This document shows, piece by piece, positions 41,696-50,072 of a stretch of 64,000 nt of DNA (positions are counted from its first letter, which is position 1; every line of letters begins with the position of its first letter). The translations under genes and the position numbers were made by a program. The stretch covers positions 62,001-126,000 of the forward strand of contig NZ_JARJEF010000011.1 of the NCBI RefSeq assembly GCF_029697505.1, written 5' to 3'. This stretch comes from Pseudophaeobacter profundi (GTDB lineage Bacteria > Pseudomonadota > Alphaproteobacteria > Rhodobacterales > Rhodobacteraceae). The notes beneath the pieces were generated by a model. The model searched no databases. It was not told the origin of the DNA and saw only the letters and a list, made by a program, of their open reading frames with translations.

Positions 41696-42640
41696 ATGAA
41701 CTGGATCACCAATTACGTTCGCCCAAGGATCAATTCGATCTTTTCGCGCCGCGAAGTGCCTGAGAACCTTTGGCACAAATGCAGTGAATGCGGCACCATG
41801 CTGTTTCACCGCGAACTGAGCGACAATCAAAACGTCTGCACCAACTGCGGTCACCACATGCATATCACGCCGCGTGATCGTTTCGCCGCGCTGTTTGATG
41901 GCGGTGTCTTCACCGAGGTCTCGGTGCCGGAACCGATTGCGGATCCGCTGAAATTCCGGGATCAGAAAAAATATCCCGACCGCATGAAGGCGGCGCAGAA
42001 AAAGACCGATGAAAAAGAGGCCATGCTGGTCGCGGCGGGTGAAATTGGCCGCACGCCGATCATCGCCGCAGCGCAGGACTTTTCCTTTATGGCCGGCTCC
42101 ATGGGGATGTATGTCGGCAATGCGATTATCGCCGCCGCCGAAGAGGCCGTGAAGCTTGGCCGCCCGCTGGTGCTCTTTGCAGCCGCTGGGGGAGCCCGCA
42201 TGCAGGAAGGCATCCTGTCGCTGATGCAGATGCCGCGTACCACCGTTGCGGTGCAGATGCTGAAAGAGGCGAACCTGCCCTATATCGTTGTGCTGACCCA
42301 CCCCACCACCGGCGGCGTGACGGCATCCTATGCGATGTTGGGCGATGTGCATATTTCCGAACCCAATGCGCTGATCTGCTTTGCCGGGCCGCGGGTGATC
42401 GAACAGACCATCCGCGAAAAACTGCCCGAGGGCTTTCAACGGGCGGAATACCTGCTGGACCACGGCATGCTGGACCGGGTGATCCCGCGTACCGAGATGC
42501 GCGATGAACTGATCACCATCATCCGCATGCTGATGGGGCTGCCACCACAGGTGGTGGGGGATCTGCCCGCCCCGAGCGAAGGCGAAACCGCCGCTCTTGA
42601 GGTCCCGGATGCCGCTCCACCCGCCCCATCGGACGGCTGA
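41696..42640 (+). CDS. accD: Acetyl-CoA carboxylase carboxyltransferase subunit beta
   Basis: A 314-residue subunit of the fatty-acid-initiating carboxylase. A four-Cys zinc ribbon (KCSECGTML...CTNCGHHM) is near residues 25-50, and the crotonase-fold carboxyltransferase includes [16 protein letters not shown] and [17 protein letters not shown]. It works with accA. A C-terminal acidic Ala/Pro tail is typical for alphaproteobacteria. Followed by a good terminator hairpin before folC. Confidence 0.96.
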   Translation: MNWITNYVRPRINSIFSRREVPENLWHKCSECGTMLFHRELSDNQNVCTNCGHHMHITPRDRFAALFDGGVFTEVSVPEPIADPLKFRDQKKYPDRMKAAQKKTDEKEAMLVAAGEIGRTPIIAAAQDFSFMAGSMGMYVGNAIIAAAEEAVKLGRPLVLFAAAGGARMQEGILSLMQMPRTTVAVQMLKEANLPYIVVLTHPTTGGVTASYAMLGDVHISEPNALICFAGPRVIEQTIREKLPEGFQRAEYLLDHGMLDRVIPRTEMRDELITIIRMLMGLPPQVVGDLPAPSEGETAALEVPDAAPPAPSDG

Positions 42641-42661
42641 ATGCGCTAGGCTATTGTGATG

Positions 42662-42698
42662 CGGCCCGCCTTTTACCAGGGTGGGCCGTTTGTCGTTT
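42662..42698 (+). terminator. Intrinsic terminator after accD
   Basis: A 9-bp stem (42662-42670 with 42680-42688, one G-U pair) with a 9-base loop TTTTACCAG is followed by TTTGTCGTTT, starting 22 bases after the accD stop. Confidence 0.75.
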
Positions 42699-42744
42699 AT
42701 CTGATCCCTGTCTTTGTTGACCCGCTGCCAGTTGAGTATGCTTC

Positions 42745-44019
42745 ATGTCCCAGCCCAAATCCGACGTCATCCTCGCCCGCATGCTGGCGCTGCATCCAAA
42801 GATTATCGATCTGACGCTGGATCGGGTCTGGCAGCTGCTGGCGCGGCTGGACAACCCGCAGGACAGCCTGCCGCCGGTGATCCACCTGGCGGGAACCAAT
42901 GGCAAGGGGTCAACCCAGGCGATGATTCGCGCCGGGCTTGAAGGCTGGGGGAAATCTGTCCACGCCTATACCTCGCCGCATCTGGCGCGGTTCCATGAAC
43001 GCATCCGCCTGGCCGGAGAGCTGATATCCGAACCGCATCTCAGCGAAATTCTTGATGAGTGTTACGCCACCAACGGCGGGGAAAGCATCACCTATTTTGA
43101 AATCACCACCGTGGCCGGGCTGCTCGCCTTTGCCCGCACCCCGGCGGATTATACCCTGCTGGAGGTCGGCCTTGGCGGGCGGCTGGATGCCACCAATGTC
43201 ATCGCCAAGCCAGAACTCACGGTGATCACGCCGATCTCGATCGACCATGAACAGTTCCTGGGCAATACCCTGGCCAAGATCGCCTTTGAGAAGGCTGGCA
43301 TCATCAAGCGCGGCGTGCCGGTGGTGGTGGGCCCACAACCCGAAGAGGCCCTGGAGGTCATCGAAGCCAGGGCGGCGCAGCTTGGCGCGCCGGTCCTGGC
43401 CTTTGGACAGCAGTGGCATGTCAGTGAAGAACGCGGCCGCCTGGTGTATCAGGATGAGCGCGGCCTGCTGGATCTGCCAATGCCCGCGCTTCTGGGCGCA
43501 CATCAGGTGCAGAACGCAGGCGCGGCCCTGGCGGCGCTGCGCCACCTGGGTGCTGATGAAACCGCCTGCGAAGCGGCCATGCTTCAGGCGGAATGGCCGG
43601 CCCGGATGCAGCGGTTGAAAACCGGCCCGCTGGTTGCGGCGGCCGGGCAGGCCGAACTCTGGCTGGACGGCGGTCATAACGCTGCCGCCGGTAGCGCCCT
43701 GGCAGAGGCCCTCGCAGCCTTGCCCAAACGACCGACCCACCTGATCTGCGGCATGCTCAACACCAAGGATGTGACCGGATATCTGGCCCCGCTGGCAATC
43801 CAGGCCGAGAGCCTGACGGCGGTCTCCATCCCGGATGAGGTCAACACACTGACGGCCAGCGAAACCCAGGCCGCCGCCGTGTCGGTTGGCCTGCCCGCCA
43901 ACTGCGCAGAAAACACCGCCGCCGCCCTGGCGCAGATCCTGCACCAGGCCCCGCAGGCGCGGGTGCTGATTTGCGGTTCTCTTTACCTTGCGGGCCATAT
44001 CCTGCGCGAAAACGGCTGA
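42745..44019 (+). CDS. folC: Bifunctional folylpolyglutamate / dihydrofolate synthase
   Basis: A 424-residue Mur-ligase-type enzyme of folate synthesis. The ATP loop GTNGKGSTQAMIRAG is near residues 50-66. The central-domain signature LEVGLGGRLDATNV follows, then the catalytic loop ITPISIDHEQFLGNTLAKIAFEKAGIIKRG. The C-terminal binding segment is LWLDGGHNAAAGSALAEAL. The accD-folC order is conserved in alphaproteobacteria. It has its own 5' region after the accD terminator. Downstream 207 bases to the TauD stop hold only a weak minus-strand hairpin. Confidence 0.95.
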   Translation: MSQPKSDVILARMLALHPKIIDLTLDRVWQLLARLDNPQDSLPPVIHLAGTNGKGSTQAMIRAGLEGWGKSVHAYTSPHLARFHERIRLAGELISEPHLSEILDECYATNGGESITYFEITTVAGLLAFARTPADYTLLEVGLGGRLDATNVIAKPELTVITPISIDHEQFLGNTLAKIAFEKAGIIKRGVPVVVGPQPEEALEVIEARAAQLGAPVLAFGQQWHVSEERGRLVYQDERGLLDLPMPALLGAHQVQNAGAALAALRHLGADETACEAAMLQAEWPARMQRLKTGPLVAAAGQAELWLDGGHNAAAGSALAEALAALPKRPTHLICGMLNTKDVTGYLAPLAIQAESLTAVSIPDEVNTLTASETQAAAVSVGLPANCAENTAAALAQILHQAPQARVLICGSLYLAGHILRENG

Positions 44020-44210
44020 ACGAAATACTCTGCCCCTGCTTCATTTGGCCCTAAATATCCACTTTTTTGCCCGCTCAACGGCTGGGCGCACTGGCCGCAA
44101 GGGCAGGGCTTGGTTGCGCCTGTGTTCCAATCGCAACCGGGGCGCGCAGTTCCAGGCCGAGGGGCAGGCTGGTCGAGCCTGGCAGCGAAACCAGAACATC
44201 GCAAATTCAT

Positions 44211-44226
44211 GGGGCCTGAAAGCCCC
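44211..44226 (-). terminator. Possible terminator for the biosynthetic operon
   Basis: Directly after the TauD stop on the minus strand a 5-bp GGGGC/GCCCC stem with a 6-base loop is followed by ATGAATTT. Short stem and poor U-tract, so tentative. Confidence 0.35.
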
Positions 44227-45087
44227 TCATAGCCTGCCCATGCCGATGAACAATTGCCGCTCTTGATCTTTGATCGCGCGGCGGCCGTGCATGACACGGG
44301 TATTGTCGATAATGGCGACATCGCCGTCCTGCCAGTTGATCTCGACAGTGCAGGTCTCGGCGATCTCGCCCAGTTCTTCGATTTCATCCTTCGCAACGGT
44401 GCTGCCGTCGTCCAGTGTGTAGACGGGGGGCTCATAGTTATGCGACGGGCCAAGAATCGCGTTGGCAAAGGCCTGTCCCCCCGACAAGGCAGAGGCCCGC
44501 ACCGGCGAGACCTTGATGCGGTACTCCAGCGATCCGTCGTTATTGAGCGTGAAATCCTGATCCGGGATCGCTGATTTGAACTGCAGGATATGTTCATGCG
44601 TGACCTCTTCGGGGGCGCTGATGGCGGGGTGTTCGTTTGCAAGATACCGTTTCCACAAGGTTTCAGGCAATGTACGGGTGACCATCATGCGCTGTGACCA
44701 GCGCCGCTGCTGCGCATCCGAAAACGCGTCAAAAACACGGCGACCGTCGCAAATTGTGGTCTGGGATCCCTCAAAAGCGGCCCGAGCGCTGTAGAAGGCA
44801 ACCATGTCCGGGCAAACGGGTGTGTTGCCGTTTTCGATATGCAGGCCAATGGGGCCCAGACCTGCGTCTACCTTTTGCGTGTTCTTGTCTGAATTTTCGC
44901 GCGCAGGATCAAAGGTGATAGTCTTGCACAGCTGCGAGGTGACGGCGCTGAACGTGGCCATATCCATGGGAAAACCGCGCAGCAGGGTCCAGCCGTCCGA
45001 CTGCAAATGGCCCTTGATCTGCGCAAGGATGGCGGGCGTGACAGAGGTTTCGCCAGCTTCGGCGGCACGGATAATATTATAGGTCAT
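44227..45087 (-). CDS. TauD/TfdA-family Fe(II)/2-oxoglutarate-type oxygenase
   Basis: A 286-residue double-stranded beta-helix oxygenase. The metal site appears as HxE in GLHIENGNTP, then the distal His in IDNTRVMHGRRAI, with a 2-oxoglutarate-binding Arg just after it (RQLFIGMGRL). Most TauD enzymes use HxD; HxE occurs in some natural-product oxygenases such as the SyrP group. It is the last gene of the four-gene biosynthetic set, 24 bases after the SDR gene. It probably hydroxylates, desaturates or otherwise oxidises an amine- or acid-containing intermediate built by the neighbours. Substrate unknown. Confidence 0.83.
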   Translation of the reverse strand: MTYNIIRAAEAGETSVTPAILAQIKGHLQSDGWTLLRGFPMDMATFSAVTSQLCKTITFDPARENSDKNTQKVDAGLGPIGLHIENGNTPVCPDMVAFYSARAAFEGSQTTICDGRRVFDAFSDAQQRRWSQRMMVTRTLPETLWKRYLANEHPAISAPEEVTHEHILQFKSAIPDQDFTLNNDGSLEYRIKVSPVRASALSGGQAFANAILGPSHNYEPPVYTLDDGSTVAKDEIEELGEIAETCTVEINWQDGDVAIIDNTRVMHGRRAIKDQERQLFIGMGRL

Positions 45088-45111
45088 GGGGAATCCTGTG
45101 GATTTTGTAGG

Positions 45112-45903
45112 TTACGGACGTTGCAGCGGCTCAAGCGCCGCCAGCGTTTTGGGATCGCGGGCCTGCGCGCCGACCGATCTATCAACCAAAGCGGGCAACA
45201 CGCGCTGCACTTTGACAAAGATGCTTTCCTTGCCTTTTGGGAAACTTTCGCGTTTGCCTTTCAGGATGGCATCCCATGCCTGCGCGGCGACCGTTTCGGC
45301 AGAGTCGAGCGTCATGTCCAGCGGTTCGATCAATGCGCTGAATGCGCCTTCTGCGGCGGTTCGGGTGGCGCGCGGCGCAATATAGGTCAGGCCAACGCCG
45401 GTGCCTGACAGCTCTCGCCGTAGCGCGTCCGAAAACCCGCGCAGGCCGAATTTCGTGGCCGAGTAGCCGGCAAAGAAGGGATAGGCGATGTCACCAAAAA
45501 CAGAACCGATGTTGACAATGCGGCCTTTGCTGTGGTGCAGGGCGGGCAGCAGATCGCGGGTCAGGGCCATCGGTGCCACAAGGTTGGTCGTGGTCATCCG
45601 CTCAAGGTCTGTGTCGGCCATATCGGCGATGTGGCCAACGCTAAGCACACCTGCATTGTTGATCAGAATGTCCAGCCCGCCCTTTGTCGCCTGAACCAGC
45701 GCGGCGCGTCCCTTTGCCGTGGTTACATCCGCCGGGATGCAGCGTACATCGGCATCGCCACAGGCGAGCTTGGTCTGGTCCAATGTTGCGGATGTGCGGC
45801 CAGCAAGGATCAGCGCAAAGCCTTTGGTCGCGGCCTGAATGGCCAGTGCCCGGCCAATGCCGCTGCCTGCACCGGTAATGAGAACAGTATTTGCACGCGT
45901 CAT
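45112..45903 (-). CDS. SDR-family NAD(P)-dependent oxidoreductase
   Basis: About 263 residues. The Rossmann signature is VLITGAGSGIGRAL, followed by NNAG in DILINNAGVLSVG. The catalytic Ser and YxxxK sit in IVNIGSVFGDIAYPFFAGYSATKFGLRGFSDALR. It is a classical short-chain dehydrogenase/reductase, most like broad-specificity carbonyl or acyl reductases. The start overlaps the ligase stop by ATGA (45900-45903), and GGAAGGAT lies upstream. In this operon it may reduce an activated acyl or keto intermediate. Confidence 0.88.
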   Translation of the reverse strand: MTRANTVLITGAGSGIGRALAIQAATKGFALILAGRTSATLDQTKLACGDADVRCIPADVTTAKGRAALVQATKGGLDILINNAGVLSVGHIADMADTDLERMTTTNLVAPMALTRDLLPALHHSKGRIVNIGSVFGDIAYPFFAGYSATKFGLRGFSDALRRELSGTGVGLTYIAPRATRTAAEGAFSALIEPLDMTLDSAETVAAQAWDAILKGKRESFPKGKESIFVKVQRVLPALVDRSVGAQARDPKTLAALEPLQRP

Positions 45904-47336
45904 GATGCGATCCTTCCTGCGGGATTGGGCAGGGCAAGGGCACTGCGGGAATTGATGATTTCTGCAACGACAGACCGGTTTGGCGTTCCTGCCGGGAAAA
46001 GCAGCTGCGGTTCGCACGGATCGGTGATGATGACGTCACTTGGGCGCGCATAGGGCGGCAGGTCCCTGAGGTAGCTATCAATCTGCGCCAGCTCGATCGG
46101 GGCCGCAGCCACCACGATCAAGACCAGGGCATCGTCTGACCTGCGCAATCCCAGCCCGGAGCTGACGATACGCGGATCGGCGTTGATGCGCTGTTCAATC
46201 CATTCAGGCGATATGTTGCGCCCCTCGCCGGTAATCAAAAGGGCGTCCTTGCGTCCATCTATGACCAGTCGTTCCCCATCAAAATGGCCCAGATCGCCTG
46301 TGCGCCACAGGTCCGGCGCAGCGGCACCGTTGAGATAGCCCGCCATGACCGTGGGGCCAGAGACAACGATTTCACCGTTGTCCAAGCTCACGTTGAGCCC
46401 CTTTAATACGGGCCCTACCGTTCCGGGGTGATTGTCGCCAGGGGTGTTCATGGCCACGACGGCACAGCATTCCGATAGCCCGTAGCCTTCGTGAACCGGG
46501 ATGCCTGCGGCCAGGGCCTTGTTGATCAGATCAGGTGCGCAGGCAGCCCCGCCCACGGCGACGAAACGCAGGCTGTCGGGGGCGTGGCGGTCAGCCAGGG
46601 CCGTGACCCACCGGCCCAGAAGCGCGGGGGCCAAAAGGCTTGTGGTGGGGCGGATGTCGTCAAAGGCTGCGACCAGGGGGGCAATCGGCGCGCCGAAGAG
46701 GGATCTGGTCGCCGCATGCCGGAACACGGTTTTGGCACCGGCGACGATGGGCAGGAAGATCCCGCAGATTTGTTCCAGCAGCTGGGCCAGGGGGAGGAGG
46801 GAAAGATGCGTATCCGTCGCAGTGGCGGCGATGACGCGACTGAGCGCAGTGATAGAGGCACCCAACTGGCGGTCGCCCAGCACGACGCCCTTGGGCGTGC
46901 CGGAAGAGCCGGAGGTGTAAATGACCCGCTCTGCCCCGCCCGTATAAGGCCGAAGCTCCAGCGGTTCCGATGGGGTGGTCGACGCGTCTACGATCTTGAG
47001 ATGCGGCAGGGCGGCAAAAAGGTCAGGGGAGGTTGTGATAACGGTGCCGACCTTGGCATCCATCAGGATATGCGCGTTTTGGTCAGCACTGAAAAAGAAC
47101 GGCAAAGGGACCTGTCGTTTGCCACAAAGCGTCGCTGCAAGATCGGCCACCACATAGTCGATACCGCCAGCCAGACCTATCGCCACACTGCTGTCGATGG
47201 TCTCTAGATCGCGGGCCAGATGTTCCACTCGGGTGGCGAGGTCTTGCCAGCTGATACGGCCTGCGTCGTCTTCAAAAGCAATCTCTTGCGGGCGGGTGGC
47301 CGCGTGGTGATGTAACGCATCAAAGACTTGTTTCAT
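45900..47336 (-). CDS. AMP-dependent synthetase/ligase (adenylate-forming), short C-domain
   Basis: A 478-residue class I adenylate-forming enzyme. The P-loop is VIYTSGSSGTPKGVV. The A5 motif is VHEGYGLSECCAVV, and the A7/A8 hinge is LWRTGDLGHFDGERLVIDGRKDALL. Near the end the G-K-x-x-R motif reads AGTPNR, so the lysine that normally drives the adenylation half-reaction is replaced by threonine. Length is short for acyl-CoA synthetases. It overlaps both neighbours by ATGA, so the hemolysin-family protein, ligase and SDR are made in step. Likely activates a fatty or aromatic acid, or works as a pseudo-enzyme handing on a thioester. Confidence 0.85.
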   Translation of the reverse strand: MKQVFDALHHHAATRPQEIAFEDDAGRISWQDLATRVEHLARDLETIDSSVAIGLAGGIDYVVADLAATLCGKRQVPLPFFFSADQNAHILMDAKVGTVITTSPDLFAALPHLKIVDASTTPSEPLELRPYTGGAERVIYTSGSSGTPKGVVLGDRQLGASITALSRVIAATATDTHLSLLPLAQLLEQICGIFLPIVAGAKTVFRHAATRSLFGAPIAPLVAAFDDIRPTTSLLAPALLGRWVTALADRHAPDSLRFVAVGGAACAPDLINKALAAGIPVHEGYGLSECCAVVAMNTPGDNHPGTVGPVLKGLNVSLDNGEIVVSGPTVMAGYLNGAAAPDLWRTGDLGHFDGERLVIDGRKDALLITGEGRNISPEWIEQRINADPRIVSSGLGLRRSDDALVLIVVAAAPIELAQIDSYLRDLPPYARPSDVIITDPCEPQLLFPAGTPNRSVVAEIINSRSALALPNPAGRIAS

Positions 47337-47941
47337 CGCGCGGCCTCTGCCGCGATTTGCACGGCTGGCACGGCTGACACGGCGCGTGCGCGCGGGGACA
47401 GCACAACCGGCTGAGACAACACCTCACTAAATGCGCATACTCTTGGATCGGTGTCATAATAGCTGCCCCAATCCAGCGGATTGTCCACCATGCAAGCCCG
47501 TGCCTGTGCCAGTTCAACATATCCAAGCCCGGTTCTGCGCAACAAACGGCGCAGCGGCGTGGTGGCCGTGAAGACACCACAGGTCATGCCATTGTCGCGC
47601 CCCCAGCGGATCATTCTGTCCAGCATTGGCAGAATTGGAAACGGTGTTGTGGATGCGAGAGAGACGACTTCCATGATCTGGTCGGCAGGCACATGGATGC
47701 TTGCGGCGCTTTTCAAGGATGTTGAAAAATCCGACGCTAGATATGCATCGGAAAAGAACCCGTCCCGTGCGGTACGAATACCCGCAGCGCATAGAATTTC
47801 GCCATCCATGCGCTTTGCCGCAACCAAGAGCGGTGCAAATTCGCGAACTCTTGCGCCAAAGGCGTTCCAGTAAATATTCGTGATGTGATCTTGGATTGCC
47901 GCGCGCTCGGGGCAATCACCACTCAGAAACTCGATTTTCAT
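47333..47941 (-). CDS. Thermostable-hemolysin-family (GNAT-like) protein
   Basis: About 202 residues, MKIEFLSGDCPER.... The conserved block HITNIYWNAFGARVREFAPLLVAAKR, then AAGIRTARDGFFSDAYL and IMEVVSLASTTPFPILPMLDRMI, fits the thermostable hemolysin family (T_hemolysin). Despite the name, the fold looks like an N-acyltransferase of the GNAT/acyl-homoserine-lactone-synthase type, and I infer acyl transfer here. No signal peptide or membrane helix. GAGGT lies 6 bases before the ATG at 47941, preferred over 47953. A response-regulator-type direct-repeat box lies 53 bases upstream. Confidence 0.78.
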   Translation of the reverse strand: MKIEFLSGDCPERAAIQDHITNIYWNAFGARVREFAPLLVAAKRMDGEILCAAGIRTARDGFFSDAYLASDFSTSLKSAASIHVPADQIMEVVSLASTTPFPILPMLDRMIRWGRDNGMTCGVFTATTPLRRLLRRTGLGYVELAQARACMVDNPLDWGSYYDTDPRVCAFSEVLSQPVVLSPRARAVSAVPAVQIAAEAAR

Positions 47942-47993
47942 TTGCGACCTCAACGTGCCTTGTTTTGACGTGTTGAGGCAGCATCGCGCGCCT

Positions 47994-48012
47994 GACTTAC
48001 ATGAGACTTACA
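47994..48012 (-). promoter_or_regulatory. Direct-repeat response-regulator box upstream of the biosynthetic genes
   Basis: On the minus strand the sequence reads TGTAAGTCTCATGTAAGTC: two GTAAGTC half-sites exactly 11 bases apart, one helical turn, as bound by OmpR-family dimers. It lies between the sensor kinase stop and the hemolysin-family start, 53 bases before the latter. It matches the box at 50714-50732 at 17 of 19 positions. Confidence 0.65.
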
Positions 48013-48020
48013 GCAAGAGC

Positions 48021-49385
48021 CTAGGGATCAGAATTAAAGATAAAGGAGAAAACACTGCCGCCGCCCGTACGGTCTGCAATGCTGACCGTTGCGTTATGGC
48101 AGTCTGCCACGGATTTGACGATGGCCAGCCCTATTCCCGATCCGCTCTCTGTCGCATGGGGTTGGATGCCACGGTTGAACCGCTCAAACAGGGCTGTTTT
48201 TAGCGGGTCCGGCACGCCCGGTCCCCGGTCCAGGACCCGCCAGCCGGCCGGGTTTGACAAGATCTCTATTTCCACTTCGCTGTGTACAGCCGTGTAGTGC
48301 AGGGCATTCGCGATGAGATTGCCAAGCGCAATGGCCAAGAGGCCGGCGTTGCCGACGACCTCTGCCTGTTCGGCACCGGTGACGGACAAACTGCGCCCCG
48401 CGCGCAGGGCATCCTGCACATAGTTCTTTGCGGTTTCGACGGCAACGGTGTGCAAATCCACAGTTCCAAAACCGGTCAGAGGGGCGGAATCGGCCCGCGC
48501 CAGATCAATCAGCTGACTGAAGATTCGGTCGATCTGGTCTGCGTCCTGTGACAATGTTTGTTTGAGTGCCGCGTCCTCGATCCGGTCAATGCTGGACCTG
48601 AGCACTGCAATCGGTGTGCGGATTTCATGTGCTACATTCGACGAGAAATCCCGCTGCGCCTTGTATCCCTGTTCCAGGCGGTCAAAGGCCTTGTTTACAT
48701 CTGCGACCAGTGGAACAAATTCAGCGGGCAGCCGGTAGGCATCAAGTCGGCGGCTGGCGGCAAGCGGACCAATCTCGCGTGCCTGTTCTGACAGGGCGCG
48801 CAGCGGCGCCAGTGATCTGCGGGTTGCCAACAAGGCTGCCGTAATCACCATCAGGACGCCAAGGGCACCCCACCAGATCTCTTCTTCGATTTCGTGCAGC
48901 AGTTTGGAAAATTGGGTCTCGTTGTTTCCCTTGGGATAGGTCGAGACCAGAACAAATATGTCCTGTTCCATGATGATCGCCCGCAGACCCAGGCCGACGC
49001 GTTCACCCGGTAACGTGACCGCGCGCGGTTTGCCCAGTTCCAGTGCTGCGAGTTGCTGCCAGATTCTATCCGATGCTTCTGCCCCGACAACGGGGCTGCC
49101 ATCTCCGGTAAAGACAGTATAGCGAAAGTTCCCGTTGATCCCCCTAAACCGCAAGGCGTCGGGGTTCAGCCCAAAACTTGCGCTGGTTGGGTCGATCTGG
49201 CCGATGACCTCCCTGGCTTCTTCGATCATTGCCTCCCGGAGGTTCTCTTCGAGGTGTTCTTTGAACTCTTTGATCAGTACCAAACCGGCGAGGAGCAAAC
49301 ACAGGATCAACGCCGCCATGATGTTCAGCAGCAGCCCGCGTTTCAACGATCTTTGTGGCCCGAATAGAAACGCCCACAGGCTCAT
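48021..49385 (-). CDS. Two-component sensor histidine kinase
   Basis: A 454-residue inner-membrane kinase. Transmembrane helices at about 17-40 and 170-190 enclose a roughly 130-residue periplasmic sensor domain. A HAMP-like linker and HisKA with FSSNVAHEIRTPIAVLRSS (H near 252) follow, then HATPase_c with N-box LIANALHYT and G-boxes LDRGPGVPDP and SGSGIGLAIVKSV. The architecture is like QseC/TctE kinases. Its ATG overlaps the response regulator stop by ATGA. The sensed signal is unknown; the cotranscribed secreted DUF6134 protein may bear on it. Confidence 0.93.
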   Translation of the reverse strand: MSLWAFLFGPQRSLKRGLLLNIMAALILCLLLAGLVLIKEFKEHLEENLREAMIEEAREVIGQIDPTSASFGLNPDALRFRGINGNFRYTVFTGDGSPVVGAEASDRIWQQLAALELGKPRAVTLPGERVGLGLRAIIMEQDIFVLVSTYPKGNNETQFSKLLHEIEEEIWWGALGVLMVITAALLATRRSLAPLRALSEQAREIGPLAASRRLDAYRLPAEFVPLVADVNKAFDRLEQGYKAQRDFSSNVAHEIRTPIAVLRSSIDRIEDAALKQTLSQDADQIDRIFSQLIDLARADSAPLTGFGTVDLHTVAVETAKNYVQDALRAGRSLSVTGAEQAEVVGNAGLLAIALGNLIANALHYTAVHSEVEIEILSNPAGWRVLDRGPGVPDPLKTALFERFNRGIQPHATESGSGIGLAIVKSVADCHNATVSIADRTGGGSVFSFIFNSDP

Positions 49386-50059
49386 GCCAGACGTTCCTTG
49401 AGGACGTAGCCGATGCCACGCAGATTGTTGATTTCGATAGAGGCCCCCTTTTCGGCCAGCTTTTTGCGGACCCGGTGGGTCAGGACCTCAATTGCATTGG
49501 GCGTCGCCGCATCATCAAAACCATAAAGCGCGTTTTCAATGGCGTCTTTGGTGATGACCCTATCGGAGCGGCGCAGGAACAGCTCCAGCAATGCAAGCTC
49601 GCGTCTGGAGAAGGCGCAGGTCGTGCCCGCAATCGCCAGTGACCGATCTGCGGTTTCAAAGGTCACGTTCCCACATGTCAGGGTCACCCCAAGCGCCCCA
49701 CCGGGGCGACGCAGCACGGCGCTAATGCGCGCGATAAGTTCGGCAACCGCAAAGGGTTTGACCAGATAGTCGTCAGAGCCTGTATTCAGCCCCTTGATGC
49801 GATCCTCCAATGCATCCCGCGCGGTGCAGATGATCACAGGCAATTGCGGATTGATCTGTTTGATCTGTGGCAGCAATTCCAGGCCATCGCGGTCCGGCAA
49901 GCCGAGGTCCAGAATAACCGCGTCATAGTCAAAGCTCCTGGCTGCATGCAGGGCATCGTCTGCTGTGTGGACCAGGTCGACGACGAAACCTGCATCACGC
50001 AAACTGGCGCTCGTGTTGAGCGCCAGTTTGTCGTTGTCTTCGATATATAGAAGCCGCAT
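49382..50059 (-). CDS. OmpR-family response regulator
   Basis: A 225-residue regulator. The receiver domain has the acid pair ED (residues 7-8), phosphoacceptor D51 in VILDLGLPDRDG, T80-region TAR and K in YLVKPFAVAEL. The C-terminal winged helix (about 125-222) ends AIEVLTHRVRKKL. Closest in look to the QseB/TctD/PmrA branch, whose members bind direct repeats one turn apart, matching the boxes at 47994 and 50714. It lies 13 bases after the DUF6134 gene and overlaps the kinase gene. Confidence 0.94.
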   Translation of the reverse strand: MRLLYIEDNDKLALNTSASLRDAGFVVDLVHTADDALHAARSFDYDAVILDLGLPDRDGLELLPQIKQINPQLPVIICTARDALEDRIKGLNTGSDDYLVKPFAVAELIARISAVLRRPGGALGVTLTCGNVTFETADRSLAIAGTTCAFSRRELALLELFLRRSDRVITKDAIENALYGFDDAATPNAIEVLTHRVRKKLAEKGASIEINNLRGIGYVLKERLA

Positions 50060-50072
50060 TTATTAGATCGCC

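Noticed and set aside
44020-44226. tRNA or other structured RNA after folC
   Set aside because: Short GC hairpins are present but no cloverleaf, T-loop or anticodon arm could be assembled.
47333-47941. Reading the hemolysin-family gene as a true pore-forming toxin
   Set aside because: No signal peptide, no membrane-inserting segment, and coupling to a ligase, SDR and oxygenase; an acyltransferase role fits better.
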